DNA of 64,000 bases from Congeria kusceri (taxonomy: Eukaryota > Mollusca > Bivalvia > Myida > Dreissenidae): NCBI GenBank assembly GCA_027627225.1, contig CM051034.1, positions 41,707,048 to 41,771,047 of the forward strand, in the 5' to 3' direction. Numbering within the stretch: the stretch's first letter is position 1; the number at the start of each line of letters is the position of its first letter. Below, piece after piece: positions 23,849 through 36,600 of the stretch. A program made the translations under genes and the position numbers. The notes below the pieces were generated by a model. That model did not search any database, was not told where the DNA came from, and saw only the letters and a list, made by a program, of their open reading frames with translations.

Positions 23849-25135
23849 CAGGGATCTCGGAAACGCAAAATCAAGCGTATTTGGATGCATATTTTTTCAA
23901 AAGGACGCATGTCAAACCCATGCCAAGAGTCCTTGGGACGCATGCTTTTTCGCTTTCTGCGTATATCCTGTTACTTAACACATACATGAGTGCCTGCAGT
24001 AAACTCAGCAGTAGTCGAGACAAAATCAATATCGGCCCCAGGACACACTGCAGCTGTCAAAGTCTAGTCCTTTAGCTCCGCCCACAGCAGTCCCTTAGCT
24101 CCGCCCACATCATTCCAGACAGTTACTGTTAATTTTCATTGGTAAATTACATTGTCACTCATTGCTGTGCTTTAATGCACAAGTCAATTAGAATTTGCGA
24201 AATCGCCGAAATGTGACAAAAGGCGTCCTCAATAAAGAACAGTTCTGAACATATTTGACAACTTGAAACAAACAACATTGTTAAAATGAATGAAAAACAG
24301 CGTCAGCTGATTTCATTAATTTATATTGCCAAATTTATTTCATAAATAACAACTAAATCTCAGTAATGCGGTGATAGCAGTTTTTGTTTTGACAGAAATT
24401 TTATACGAAAATCTAGGGCTGAATTTTTACAGGAGTATAAAAGCATCGATCAATAATCATACATAAAGGAACTTTCTAGTATAGATAACACCTATGACAA
24501 GATATAAAATAACAATACTAGCATACACAATTTGCAACGTCACATATTTTCGCGACCTCGCGAAAATGTTCGTCGCCGATTTTACAGGTCACAAACATTT
24601 GTAAAACACATGCAAACACATACTTTGGTGTTTAATATCACCAATAATTGCTCCTTTTTACATTTTTTGTGTTGTTAACCTGTTTCACAATTTCTCTACT
24701 TGACAGTTACTTACGCTTTACTGTAATCACCGCATCATAACTTTTTACTAGGCCTACAAAGTACAAATTACAATTTAGTGAACAAGTTTAGACCATCAAT
24801 TGCAAATTGTCCAGAATTTACCTGTTTTAAAATTAATTATTGGTACAAAAATATTGGTTTATAAAACATGATTAAGTATTATATATTATCATTATAATTC
24901 ATAACCCAATAAAAATAATATAAAGAAGAATAATAATATAAATAATAATAATAATATTATTATTATCATGGTTATTATTTTATTTATAACTGTCATATAT
25001 TGTATAAATTGTAAAAATTCCATTCACTTGCGCGTGTCACATACTTTAATTTTATTTCTTTTCTATTTGGGACTCCTACTTTTTAGGGGGAAGGAGTCCC
25101 AGGACTCCTACTTTAAAATCCTAGTGAGATCCCTG
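23849..25135. mobile_element. putative DNA transposon relic, 1287 bp
   Basis: A 10-bp TIR, CAGGGATCTC at the left and GAGATCCCTG at the right, is bounded on both sides by ACATA (23844-23848 and 25136-25140), a possible 5-bp target duplication. The interior holds a doubled CCTTTAGCTCCGCCCACA, a CGCGAC/GTCGCG palindrome near 24550 and no transposase frame. Confidence 0.5.
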
Positions 25136-25902
25136 ACATACATGTAAGTTTTAATGTAAAGGTTACGAATGGTAAAGGGCTGTCATTACATTCGCAACCA
25201 CCCCGCCGCTTCAGTTTAACTTCACCAATTTTAACAAACAAGGATTGTGTTAAATTTATAAAATGCATTATCTTGCATTGTTTCTTTAATATCGAATTGC
25301 GTTTAATTTTTTATTTTTTATTTAAAATTAAATACAGCACAGTTGTTTCCCTTGTTTACGAATTTGCAATGACGAACAAGGTCAAATGTAAACAAAGTAT
25401 CGTGTGCTGTTACTTTTGGATATCATGTATTGAAATGATGAAGCATGTGGATTATTACTGAATCAAATCAGATATGAAGGTTAGTTATGTCAAGCTGGAA
25501 TTTGCCATTTTGGAACAAAATGGATTGGAATTTGGATGATGCACAAGACATTGCTTAGTTTGCCACACACTACTGGAACACAGTTACACTTCTGATTTGA
25601 CTGAGTCTTACACAGTCGAGGGTCTTCCGAGATCTAAATTTACTGGAAGGTTGTCTTTGACTCTGTCCAATGCTTCACTGAATTATGAATGTGGAACATA
25701 CCAGCACAGCAAAAATATTTTCTTGAAAGTTTACTTTTTTCATAATTATTTGTTTCAAAAAGACTGGTTCAATCATCCAACTTTTCATGAGAAGTTAATA
25801 TATATATTCTTAACTATTTACAAAAATACATACTGTATTCAAATATTTGTCAGGAATTGGCCCAGAAGGATTAATTCAAAGTGAAAAAAAGAACTAAGCT
25901 CT

Positions 25903-25972
25903 TTGAGTTGAGGATCGAACCTGGGTCTCTGACATGAGATGCAGACGCACTCACCTATGTCGCTAAAGAGAC
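25903..25972 (-). repeat. tRNA-Met-like sequence
   Basis: On the minus strand a T-arm GGTTCGATCCT, an anticodon-like CAT in CATCTCATGTCAGAG, and a CTCTTTA/AAAGAG end pairing suggest descent from an elongator tRNA-Met. The A-box region (TAGCGACATAGGTGAGTGCG) is altered. It is a pseudo-tRNA or short SINE head. Confidence 0.5.
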
Positions 25973-27308
25973 TATTTGAAATTGCTTCTAGGCAATCACA
26001 AGATCTACAAGTCCAACATTAATGTCCCTTCACCAAGATGGAAACTAGTATCATCTTGGGACAGTGTTCTGGATCTGGTCCAGTATCAACAAAGCTCCTT
26101 AGTTAAAACTTTGCAGATGTCCTAAAATAATGAAATTCCATTACCCTGGCTCTGGCTCTACCATGTATAGTGCAATTTGAAGTAAGATATTTTATTCTAA
26201 CTTAGTGAACAAGTGAATAGTTGCTTATTAGTTTCACTTTGAATACAAGTAATTAAATTTCACATATAACATTATAACACCAAAACTCCAAAAGAATGCA
26301 TTGTACAGAATAATATAGAATTTATATTATAAATTCTGTATTTTACAGCGATAAAATAGTATTAATAAAATTATCTATAAATGTAATTTTAATAATGTAA
26401 CTATATAAATTATTATGCAATATTATACTGAATGTAAAAATGAAAAGTGATTTCAAATTATGTATGATTCAAATGCAATAAAAGTACAATATGTTAAATA
26501 AAATATATTGGAAAAGGACTTGAACATTTTTTCAAAATGAATGTTTGTTATATAAATAATTCAATATCTACAGGCTCTTGGTTGAGGTAAGCTTCTAGAC
26601 CCAACCATAATCAGTTTGCTTTGTAAAGTTAAGTTAAATTTAGGTAAGTAAAGTTAAAATTTACAGAATGTTCTGGAAGAAATAAAAAATGGATTTTTTA
26701 CCGTTAATTATGCATGTATAATTGTTGGTCAGTTACTGGTACATGCATTATACAGAAGTTGCATAATATAGTTTTAATATAAGCACTAGGAATTGTATCA
26801 ATTATTTCACTTTAATAAAAGTTTTTATATAATAGTAAGACAAGAAAAAAAGGTTTTGTCTGTTTTAATCGCAACAACAGCATTTATTTCAGCAATAAAG
26901 CTTGTACAACCTCCTATCCCACATAAACTACATTAAAAGGTTGAGGTCTATACCAAAATAAATTAATTATAATGAGCAGCATTTACTAATTTTGTCGCAT
27001 ATTTAATTTAATATATAATTCTATAATGTTGATACATCTTTATTATATGGTGTGTTCTGTTTGGTTTTCCCGACTTAGGCAGTGCCTACATTCATATTTA
27101 TTTAATTATCAGCTTTGATCAACCTAAGCATGTACATTGTGTAATTGATGCAAATTACAGTTTTAGAATAGATTGTACCCCTGTACCTGGGTTGACATAT
27201 CAAAACAACAGGGATGGTAAAATAACGTTGGCTCAATACACCATAAATGTGGATTAATTGTAAATATATAACTCAACATTTTGACTAAATGATGAAATAT
27301 ATAATACT
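25973..27308. other. no gene recognised
   Basis: Very AT-rich. A fragment near 26092-26110 (AAAGCTCCTTAGTTAAAACT) belongs to MITE family G. Confidence 0.4.
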
Positions 27309-27316
27309 TCAAGTTT

Positions 27317-28360
27317 TAGGGCTGTGGATCACTGGGTAAGTGACGATCCGATCCGATCCACGAGTCGGGGTTTACGATTCACACATCGAACCATGAATCA
27401 GCTGTTACAAATTGTGATACAGGAAAACACTCTCATGAGTCATGAAGACTAATAACTTCATCATATTAAACCAATGTATCGCCTTCTTCTCGTCATTTAT
27501 TTGAAATATCTATGTATTTCCACACTAGGGATGTAAATTTTGCTGCTGGTTTGCGGTATTGTTGTTCCGCCATCAGGCCTTTTTCTACTGTTCTCACGGG
27601 TCAGACTATCTGACCCATTCCCAGCAAAATATAGCTATTTTTTCCCAATTCTGACAACAGTTTTCCCATTCCTAGATAAAATAGTGAGAAAAATACTTAA
27701 TCAACTAAAATAAAGTTCTTTAAAACAATTTCTTTCAAAGTAAAATGAATATTTAGCAAGTAGATACCCTGCATGAAACAATGTCAAATCAAATGTATTG
27801 TATCATACGGTATTTATTTACTCAATTCAACACATTTCACACTAAAAATGCCCTATCACAACCAGGTACTCTTTCCCAAAAAGGTCAGAAAAAGGCCTGG
27901 CCATATGTCATGTACTTGTGCATGTGTATGACACTATTGTTTTGATAGGAGTTTCGCACTGATGTTTTCTTATTTTTAAATTGATTTGGGATTTACGTGC
28001 ATCAGCGCATATTTAGGCTAACTTGAGCAAAACTTACGTTATTTGTCGTTGGTGACTTGAAAAATGCAGGTTAAACATTGAATGTAATGCTCCCTATATT
28101 CCAGCTCTACTTGTCACAATACTTGTGTTAAAATTCTGCTATTTTGAAAAATAAGACATGCACACACAATATTAAACTGCAATATAATGTCTCAAAATAG
28201 TTCATTTTGTGTAATAATTAAATAATTTTATGAAAATCAATATATGGTTAATATAAAATTTAAGATCGCAATTAAACGATCTCGGCAATGGCGAGTATTC
28301 GTACACTATTCCCAGCCCGAAATCGTGAGTATCCAAGATCGGATACTCGCAGCAGCCCTA
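27317..28360. mobile_element. hAT-type non-autonomous element, 1044 bp
   Basis: Begins TAGGGCTGTGGATC and ends GCAGCAGCCCTA, inverted over the first ~9 bases. It is flanked by TCAAGTTT (27309-27316) and TCAAGTCT (28361-28368), an 8-bp target duplication with one change. Subterminal short palindromes (GATCCGATCCGATCC; GAGTATCC.. GGATACTC) are hAT-like. No transposase frame. Confidence 0.7.
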
Positions 28361-28368
28361 TCAAGTCT

Positions 28369-29723
28369 ACAATGCATACTACATGCATATGATAATGTTA
28401 GTATTAGCATTTTGGTACGTCATTCCGGCCCTCTTAATGCTTAAATTGATCTATGAATAGTTTAAATATTGTTCAATATAAATGTTTGGGCAACGCATAT
28501 GTAGTTCAATCTGTAATATTTGACATAAAAACAAAAAACAGTTTGAAAATCGGCAATATTTTGCCAAAGTACAACTGAGATTTAGCTCCCTCTAATGACC
28601 TTTTTCATGTGAAGTGTGACCCATCGGCCCTGCCCTTCTGATTGGTTGTCAAGCTTGGTTGCTATGTGCAGGTGCGCGTGCTAGAATTAGTTTGTCTAAG
28701 TAAATTTGTGACTTTGCTTAATGTAGTAATCCAATTATTTTGAATAAAAATTAAGAAATAAGCTACTTTCAACACATTTTTCAAACCTACTCATTTATTT
28801 TCACACGAATTATGTAATTATGTGTTTTCTGTTCAAATTAATCTCTACACTGCTCTCATATAAACATGGCCTACTTTCCATTTATGAACAGGAACATGTG
28901 GAACTTATGAATTTAATCGTAAATGAACGGGCAAATATATTCAGACACATTTCAGTTTAATGACCTAAACTGAAATGCATTTATAGTGCATATTATTTAA
29001 AATAATATATTCAGAGTCCCGGACCGACGAGATGGTCCGGACCGGCAAAGTACACTACAAGGGATAATGGAACAACTGGAATTTTGAATGAGACTTCATT
29101 ATTTAATAAATGAATTATACAAACCAAATGCGTTTTTACATGTAGACTGACTTACTGAGACAGTAGTATAAACATGAAATGTCTTTAAAAAAGACAATCA
29201 GCGTAGAAATTAATATTGAGATATCATTTTTTTGCCCTACAAATAATAAAAGAGGACCAAGCTGTGACTTCTCGGACCCCATATTTTTCTTTTCCTACTA
29301 AGGCGACTTCTCGGACCCCAGATTTTTCAGTCTGTACTTAGGAGACTTCTCTGACACTAGATTTTTCGGACACTATAAGAAAACGTATCGGCCCCCAAAA
29401 TTAATGTGAGATAAACTCAATAATTATTAGTATCTGTACCGTGAATAAACCGATCATATACCGCCCACGTTTTCACCAGTGATACATTAATAAGCTACAT
29501 TCTAGTAATTTACGTAAACATAATTGATACATGAATTTGTCAAGCAAATTTAACAAATTAACATAGTCAGAAAATAATACCCAGTAAGTTTATAAATTTC
29601 GTCATTTATTGCAATTCTCGGGTTTAGGATTCTCCAGATGCTAATTGATGCGCGTGTATTAAGACAGCTTTACCGCGCGCTATTTTTAGAATGATTCTCC
29701 TGCTAGTTGTACTCGCTAGAATT
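28369..29723. other. no gene; short degenerate triplication
   Basis: At about 29255-29370 a ~55-bp unit (GACTTCTCGGACCCCAGATT) occurs three times with changes. Nothing else was recognised. Confidence 0.5.
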
Positions 29724-29930
29724 AATTCACGGGGACGACAGTCGGTTACAGCGTACACAAATTTTTGTACACAATGATAAAATAATAGGAAATATAAGCT
29801 CAATCAAATTTGCTAATATTTGTTTTGGTTATTTATCAGAAAAATACCAGAAATTTACCACTTATAATTTGTGCTTGCGAGCTCAACAGGCAACATTTTA
29901 CGTTGTGACCGACTGTCGTACCCGTGAATT
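29724..29930. mobile_element. short MITE with ~28-bp TIRs
   Basis: AATTCACGGGGACGACAGTC then GGTTACA at the left and the reverse complement of CCGACTGTCGTACCCGTGAATT at the right match with single-base differences. No coding content, 207 bp. Confidence 0.65.
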
Positions 29931-30667
29931 GTAGCATTGTAATTGCTATTTATAGAGAGCGCCGATTATGTTGGCTAAACAATATAGTTATTTCATTATG
30001 TGAATGAATATAACATTCTGATCATGACATACAATGAGTAAAATTGTTCATAATTATGTTCATTTCTACAGTGTATGTCGAAGATATGTTTATAACTTTA
30101 ATTTATCCGCTTATGTAAACAATTATGTAATTTTTAATCCCCAAAAGTATGCAATAGTTATTGGTATACGTTAAACCCTTGTTTGAAGTTTGCATTCCCT
30201 AAAATTATAAATTTTACCCAATTCTATTGGCATTTAATTGTCACGCTGCATAATTATCGCAAGAAAAAATCTACATCAAAAGTGATCCTAGACAGCTACG
30301 CCGAAAAAAAAAGTTATTTTAATAACAACATTTAATACCTGGATAGACTTAAAATGTTGTTTATTTCGCTGCAACCAAGGCTCAGCATAAATTCATCTGG
30401 ATTGTGCAAACGCTTTGGTTTAAACGAGCAGAGGATACATAACATAAAATAAGCAGACGATAAAAAAAAAACTAAATATAGTAATGTATTGTAAAATTAA
30501 AGTAAGATATTCTCATTCATAAGCTTTGTTTAAACATAGTACATAATCGGTAACAGAACATGTGTATTTTTAACAAATATATCACCACTCTTGGAGATAT
30601 GATAAACGATCCCCTGCTTATCTTTTATGCCCAAGCGTTTCAGTATCTAGATGAGGTGTCGTGTAAA

Positions 30668-33600
30668 ATGTTGTTGTTTTCACCGTTAAATCTACTGCTT
30701 TTTATTGCTGTATGCGTATTGCTATTGCAAAATTATGGTATTTAGTTATTTTTACAAACTTATTTTGTTAAATGTTTCACCATAGTACTTGTACTTTTAT
30801 TACTATTTATAGAAAAGCTAATGTGATATACTTTCGGATACGTATGTCCGGATATTTATCATACCACTATGCTGATATCGGCCTGATACAAAGCTGCCTG
30901 ATGTATGTTTTTACATCAGGTCACTTGCGTTTATATCAGTCAATGTTTGGAGGTACGTCATATTATTCGGAATCAACTATAAAGTCAACAGTTTCAGTAA
31001 AAATGCATCAGATTCAACAAATCAAATAATTTGATACCAAGAACGTATATAGTTTATTATTTTTAATCGTCATAAATCACAAAAACATTTTTTTTTTAAT
31101 ATTCACATAAACCCGCACTTCGGTAGTGATATGACATCATCTATGGAACACAATAAATCATCCATACAAATTTATTTCTATACATTCATAATAAATGCAC
31201 TAAATGTCACTACAAAGCATCAGTTTATGTTGAACCAAAAACATTATTACCAAAAATTGAACACACTATAGTGAAATACTGTCAATATTGACACGATCTT
31301 GGAAATGTCAATTTCAATACACAACTCCAAAATGGCGTCTCAAAACAATTCGGCATTGTGTGTTCTCCGATGAAATAGATCGTTGCAATCCATTTCAGTT
31401 CGCATTTTCAGTATTTTATTAAGTTGCATGCGTGTAATATGTGTATTTGTATTGAAAACAGTTCTCTTATCATTACGAAATGTTAATAATAAGGTATTAT
31501 CCAGTCAACTTGTAACTACATGTACGTGAAAGTGTAAAAGTCGGCTCAGCAAAACCAGTGCCACCCTTAGTTTTAAAAAATATAAAAATCAGCTCGTTTG
31601 GTGATATTTTACGAAAAATGTGGTCTGATAAATACAAAAACAGGTTACTGCCTGGTCTTGTGTAATATATTAGGTTGGGCATGAGTAAAATAACTGCTCG
31701 GCAAGCCTCGTCGTTATATTATTCTAAGCCTCACCTGATATATTACACAAGACCAGGCAGTAACCTGTTATTCTCTATATATATTGAAGCAGGGCCCTTG
31801 TTGTGTTTACAGGAAAGCTTAGTACATGACAACGTTGTTTTAATACAGAAGTTAAAAAAAAAAAAGAAGTGTGTGCCATGATGCATGTTTTAATAATTCA
31901 GTTTTAATTTTCTTCAAACGTTTCAATGAACTTGAATGCCAGGTTTAAGACAAGTTTGTATATTTATCCCATTCAGGTTGTGATTTTTATGTAAATGAGT
32001 GGAGTAAAGTGAAAGGAAAATTTGGCCTAACTGCATTTGCAAAACATGTGGATTTACAAGCTAGTACATTATGATTGTTCGTATCAATTTTTTTTACCCA
32101 AGCATAAAAGCATAAAATCAGGTAATAAAATAATTCATGAAACACAACATAAAAATAACAGGAATTATTTATCAACGAATTATTAAAATGATAAAAAATT
32201 ATTAGAAAAGGTAACAGAAATGGTCCGGCTTTCAACCCTGCTCCGGCTTTCCACCCTGCTCCTTTTGAGATACACCCTGTACCTTTTCTAATCCTAGATC
32301 ATTTCACTGAAGAGCATGACGCTTTAAATAAATCTTTCGAAGTTTACAATGTATGTATCATTTTGAAATGAAAGTTCTTGAATTAAATGTGATACATGCA
32401 TACATTTGCAAAATTTTTGTTGTTGTTGTTGATTTACAGCTTCAGAAAGAATTCTAGCAACTGTACCAAACCTTGATGTTCTTCTTCATGATGTCTTGTT
32501 CATGGAAGTTGTCCAGCCAGAGGCTATCAGATATTCATTCAAAATCAGGCCAGCAAAAAACTTTGGAGTGAGCTTTGTAAGTTTGACAAACACCTGCACA
32601 TCATACATTCATACGTGCCATAATTTTTTCAAGCCAAAACGGTACAATGATAACAAATTGGCGAGACATTTGACATTTCAGCGGGACACCTTAATATTGT
32701 TGTTTTGTCGCTTGGTCCATGGATCCCAATATTTGTATTAATTGTCATATCATTCATGTACATAATACATGTATACATGGATAATTAATGAAGTATAAAA
32801 ATCTTGATTTAAAAACATGTATATTAAATATGCTTTGTTCTTGCAAAAACGGCAGGAAATTTCCTTGTGCATGTCATGCCAACGTGCGTCAAATGTTGAA
32901 AATGCACATATACATTTTGCACTTCGTGTAAATCTTTTGTTCTGCTAGAAAAGCGCGCAAAAATTATGCTTACATGTACAACGACAGGTCATCCGCATGG
33001 AAAGCGTGGGTGTATTAATTGCCATATAAAAACTTTGTAGCGCAGAGAACTGCGAGATCTTTACTTTTTAATAAAAGATTTGTAGCGCATAACATCAAAA
33101 TTAGGTATCTGTATGGCGAACATATGCCGTTGACATTTTCTCTTTAACAATGAAAAACAAAACAACCGAATCGACGAATCGATAACGTAATTGTCGTTCA
33201 GATAGGTCAGTATTGATCTATGACATACAGTAACTGTATACACCCTCCAAGTGATGACTAACAACAATAAGCAATCGTGGATTATATGACCACCATCCCG
33301 CGAAAGCGTGACAAAGGATTAATAAACCACTGTTTGGGTTTTCATAACTGCTCCTGACACGCGGCTAGCGGGCATTGTTGTCCTAGGGACCAATTAAGGA
33401 TTTAACGATAAGAAGTACAATGTTGGCCCAATGCAACTTTTATTGCGCACTAACATCGATTTTTGTGATTGACCGGGACAAAATGCCTCTGAGCGGGACG
33501 CCGAGACAAACCTTGCGAAAGCAGGACAATCCCGGCGAGACCGGGACGTATGGCATGTATGATACATTTAATGCAGAATTGACTGAAATGCATGTTAAGT

Positions 33601-36600
33601 AGTATTAGGAGACAAAATATTATTCTGAATACATTTATACTGTTTTCTGAATACATTTATACTGTTTAGAAACAAGTTGAAGAGATATCTTTTATTGGCA
33701 GCACAAACTTACTGTACAACCAAAAATGCAGAGCATCATAATTCATCACACATCGCTTTTTATTCATATGTGGGTATTTCCTATAAATTGCAGACACAGA
33801 AATACCACGGTGTCGAGTTGACAGTGGCCCAGCCATATCATGCATGTGCTCCACTGACAAATGCCCATTATTTAGCTGGAAAAATAGTTCTCATCCAGAG
33901 AGGGTAGGTATTATTATTTATAATTATATACTGGGTAAGGTCAAACTATAAAGTTAAAACATGGTTTTTGAAGGATATTTGTTATTCATTCATTGTTATT
34001 AATTCTTTGTAGCCATTTCCACATATTTATAAAGTGTTATTTTTCAGCAAACAATGGTGGAATGTTTTTCTTCTTAAAAAACTATCATTCATTTGTAATG
34101 CTTTCTATTTGGTGTGCATAATTTATACTTGTTGTTGTTGTTGTTGTCTTAAAGGGACCTGTTCACAGATTTTCTATTTGACAAGTTTCCAACTTTTTGT
34201 CACAGATTCCAAAAATAAGAGAATAGTGCATACAAAGGAGCAAAATAACATAGAAGACATAGAAATATAAGTGTAAATACCATTTTGTTAATGAGTAATC
34301 ATCAGTTGAAATTGATAAAATTATCAAGCGTTTGTACCGCTAATTGATAGAATTATTTGGAATGTTTCTGTTGTTTTCGTTAAAATTGTTGACAACACCT
34401 AGATCATTTACATAAGGTAAAAAAAACCTGACAATTAAATAGCCTTTTAATCATGAGGTCTGAGGTTGGGTTCGAATCCCGGTGGGAGAAACTTGTTTTC
34501 TTTTCGGGTTTTTATATCCTTTTTAGCTCACTTGAGCATGAATGCCTCGGTGAGCTATTGGTATAGGGGACCTCTCAGGCGTCTTCCGTCGTCAATGTGC
34601 CGTCAACAGTTTGGACCGTTATAGCGATAAAGACTACATTTTTTATTCAATTTTGACCTAACTTGCACAGTTTGTGTAAGACCATAAAATCTCGGATGGG
34701 ATTGTTATTGGGTCAGATCACACCAGTAACACCAGAGTTATTGCCCCTTTTTCATGCAAAATCAGTGCAAAAGTGCCCTTTTCCAACGTATAGACTTTAT
34801 TTTCCATCCAATCTTAACCAAACTTTCACAGTTTGTGTATGACCATCAGATCTCAGCAGACGTCAAAAATGGGCCAGATTGTGTTTCAAACACCAGAGTT
34901 ATTGCCCTTTGTGTATTAAAAATATTTACAAAAATGGACATTATTCAGGATACAGAGAGACATTTTTTATCCAGTTTTCACCAATCTTGCACAGTTTGTC
35001 TATTACCATGAGATTACAGTTGAAGTTGAATATAAGCAAGATCGGACCAGAAACACCAGAGTTATTGCCCTTTGTTTGTGAAAAAAATATGCAAAAATGG
35101 ACATTATTCAGGATAGAGACTTCATTTTTCATCCAATATTCACCAATCATGTACAATTTGTCTATGAACGTAAGACTACAGGTGAAGTGGAATATAAGCA
35201 TGATCGGGCCAGAAACACCAGAGTTATTGCCACTTGTGTTTGGAAAAAAAAATCATCAAGTTATCAATGATTGGCTTGCACACACGATTTTTGATTCAAT
35301 GTTGACCAAACTTACACAGTTTGTGCATGACCATGAAAATTGATTGATAAAATTTGATTTCCAACAGTTGCAAGACTTGCATGCAGTTATTTGTACATGC
35401 AACTTTGATGTCTTCAGAGCCTGCATTAACATCATTTATCATCATTGGACAGAAAATTATCAAAGAAAAAGCAAAACTTTACCTTATAGCACAGCCATCG
35501 CATTGCAACTAGTTTTCCAAAACTGTTTGCGAAAAAGACATCAAAATCTACTGTTTGATCATTTTCCAGAATTGTCAATGACTTAATGAAAAAGCGTCAG
35601 GTAAGAATATCGAGAGAAATGATTTGAGAACAATTAGCAAAAAAACGCACATCCACTACCCTACTCATACTTTAGTTAGCCCATTGCACTTACCGATGTT
35701 TTAAATCAAAATTGATCCTACCACCACTGTGTATTGTTCAGATACCTTAATTTTCAAACCTGTCACAACAGTATGGTCTTCATATGTACCAGTTCTCAGG
35801 TGAGCGCTTTGGGCCATCATGGCCCTCTTGTTGTAAATTATTATACTTGACCTTTTTAGTTTCGATGCTTAAATCTGTCAAATTGAGACATTTTATGGCA
35901 TTCTTCAAAAATTATAAAAATCTGTGAACAAGTCCCTTTAATAGGTATATTGTGGTTGACTTAAAATACTTCATTGAATGAACACTCTACTAATTAATTT
36001 TTATGCCATTCCAGTGAATGTTCATTTGTGACGAAGACATTAAACGCAGAGGCAGCAGGCGCCATAGCTGCGGTCATCACTGACAATGATGTGACAAATG
36101 ACCAGCAGTTTATTGACATGGTGGATGACGGCACGGACAGGGTGGTGAATATTCCTGCCACATTCTTGCTCGGAAAAGATGGGTAATTTACTTCGATAGT
36201 CTTTATATTAATTATTGTTTTGTGGTGAATTGGTATAATTTATGTGCTTTGTAGTTGTATTGAAATACAGGGGTTTACTTAAGCGGTCGCCCGCTTGCCC
36301 GTGCCGGGTTAAAATTGCCGCGGGCAACTGATTTTCCAAAGCAAAGAAGATATCCCGCCAGGCAAATCAATCATACTAGTGTTTTCTTTCCGATTTTTTT
36401 CCTTTGCAATTATTTATTTTCTTTGAGTTAATATCGCTGTTTAGCAGCTATACGGAAAACTGATTTTGATTGGTCGTTTGCATGGTATTAGCCAATCAAA
36501 CCACTCGAAACAGGTTCTATTCGGCAGTTTCTCCAAAATGGCGGACGGTAACAATCCAAAGGGGTCAAAACATTTTCCAATTGTTCAGAAAATAAATAAT

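Noticed and set aside
30560..30667. Upstream in-frame start for PRADC1
   Set aside because: It would add 36 polar residues before the signal peptide, hiding the secretory signal expected for the family.
34754..35343. Two overlapping frames (85 and 154 codons) in PRADC1 intron 3
   Set aside because: They are inside family B repeat units and opposite-strand frames exist at the same place.
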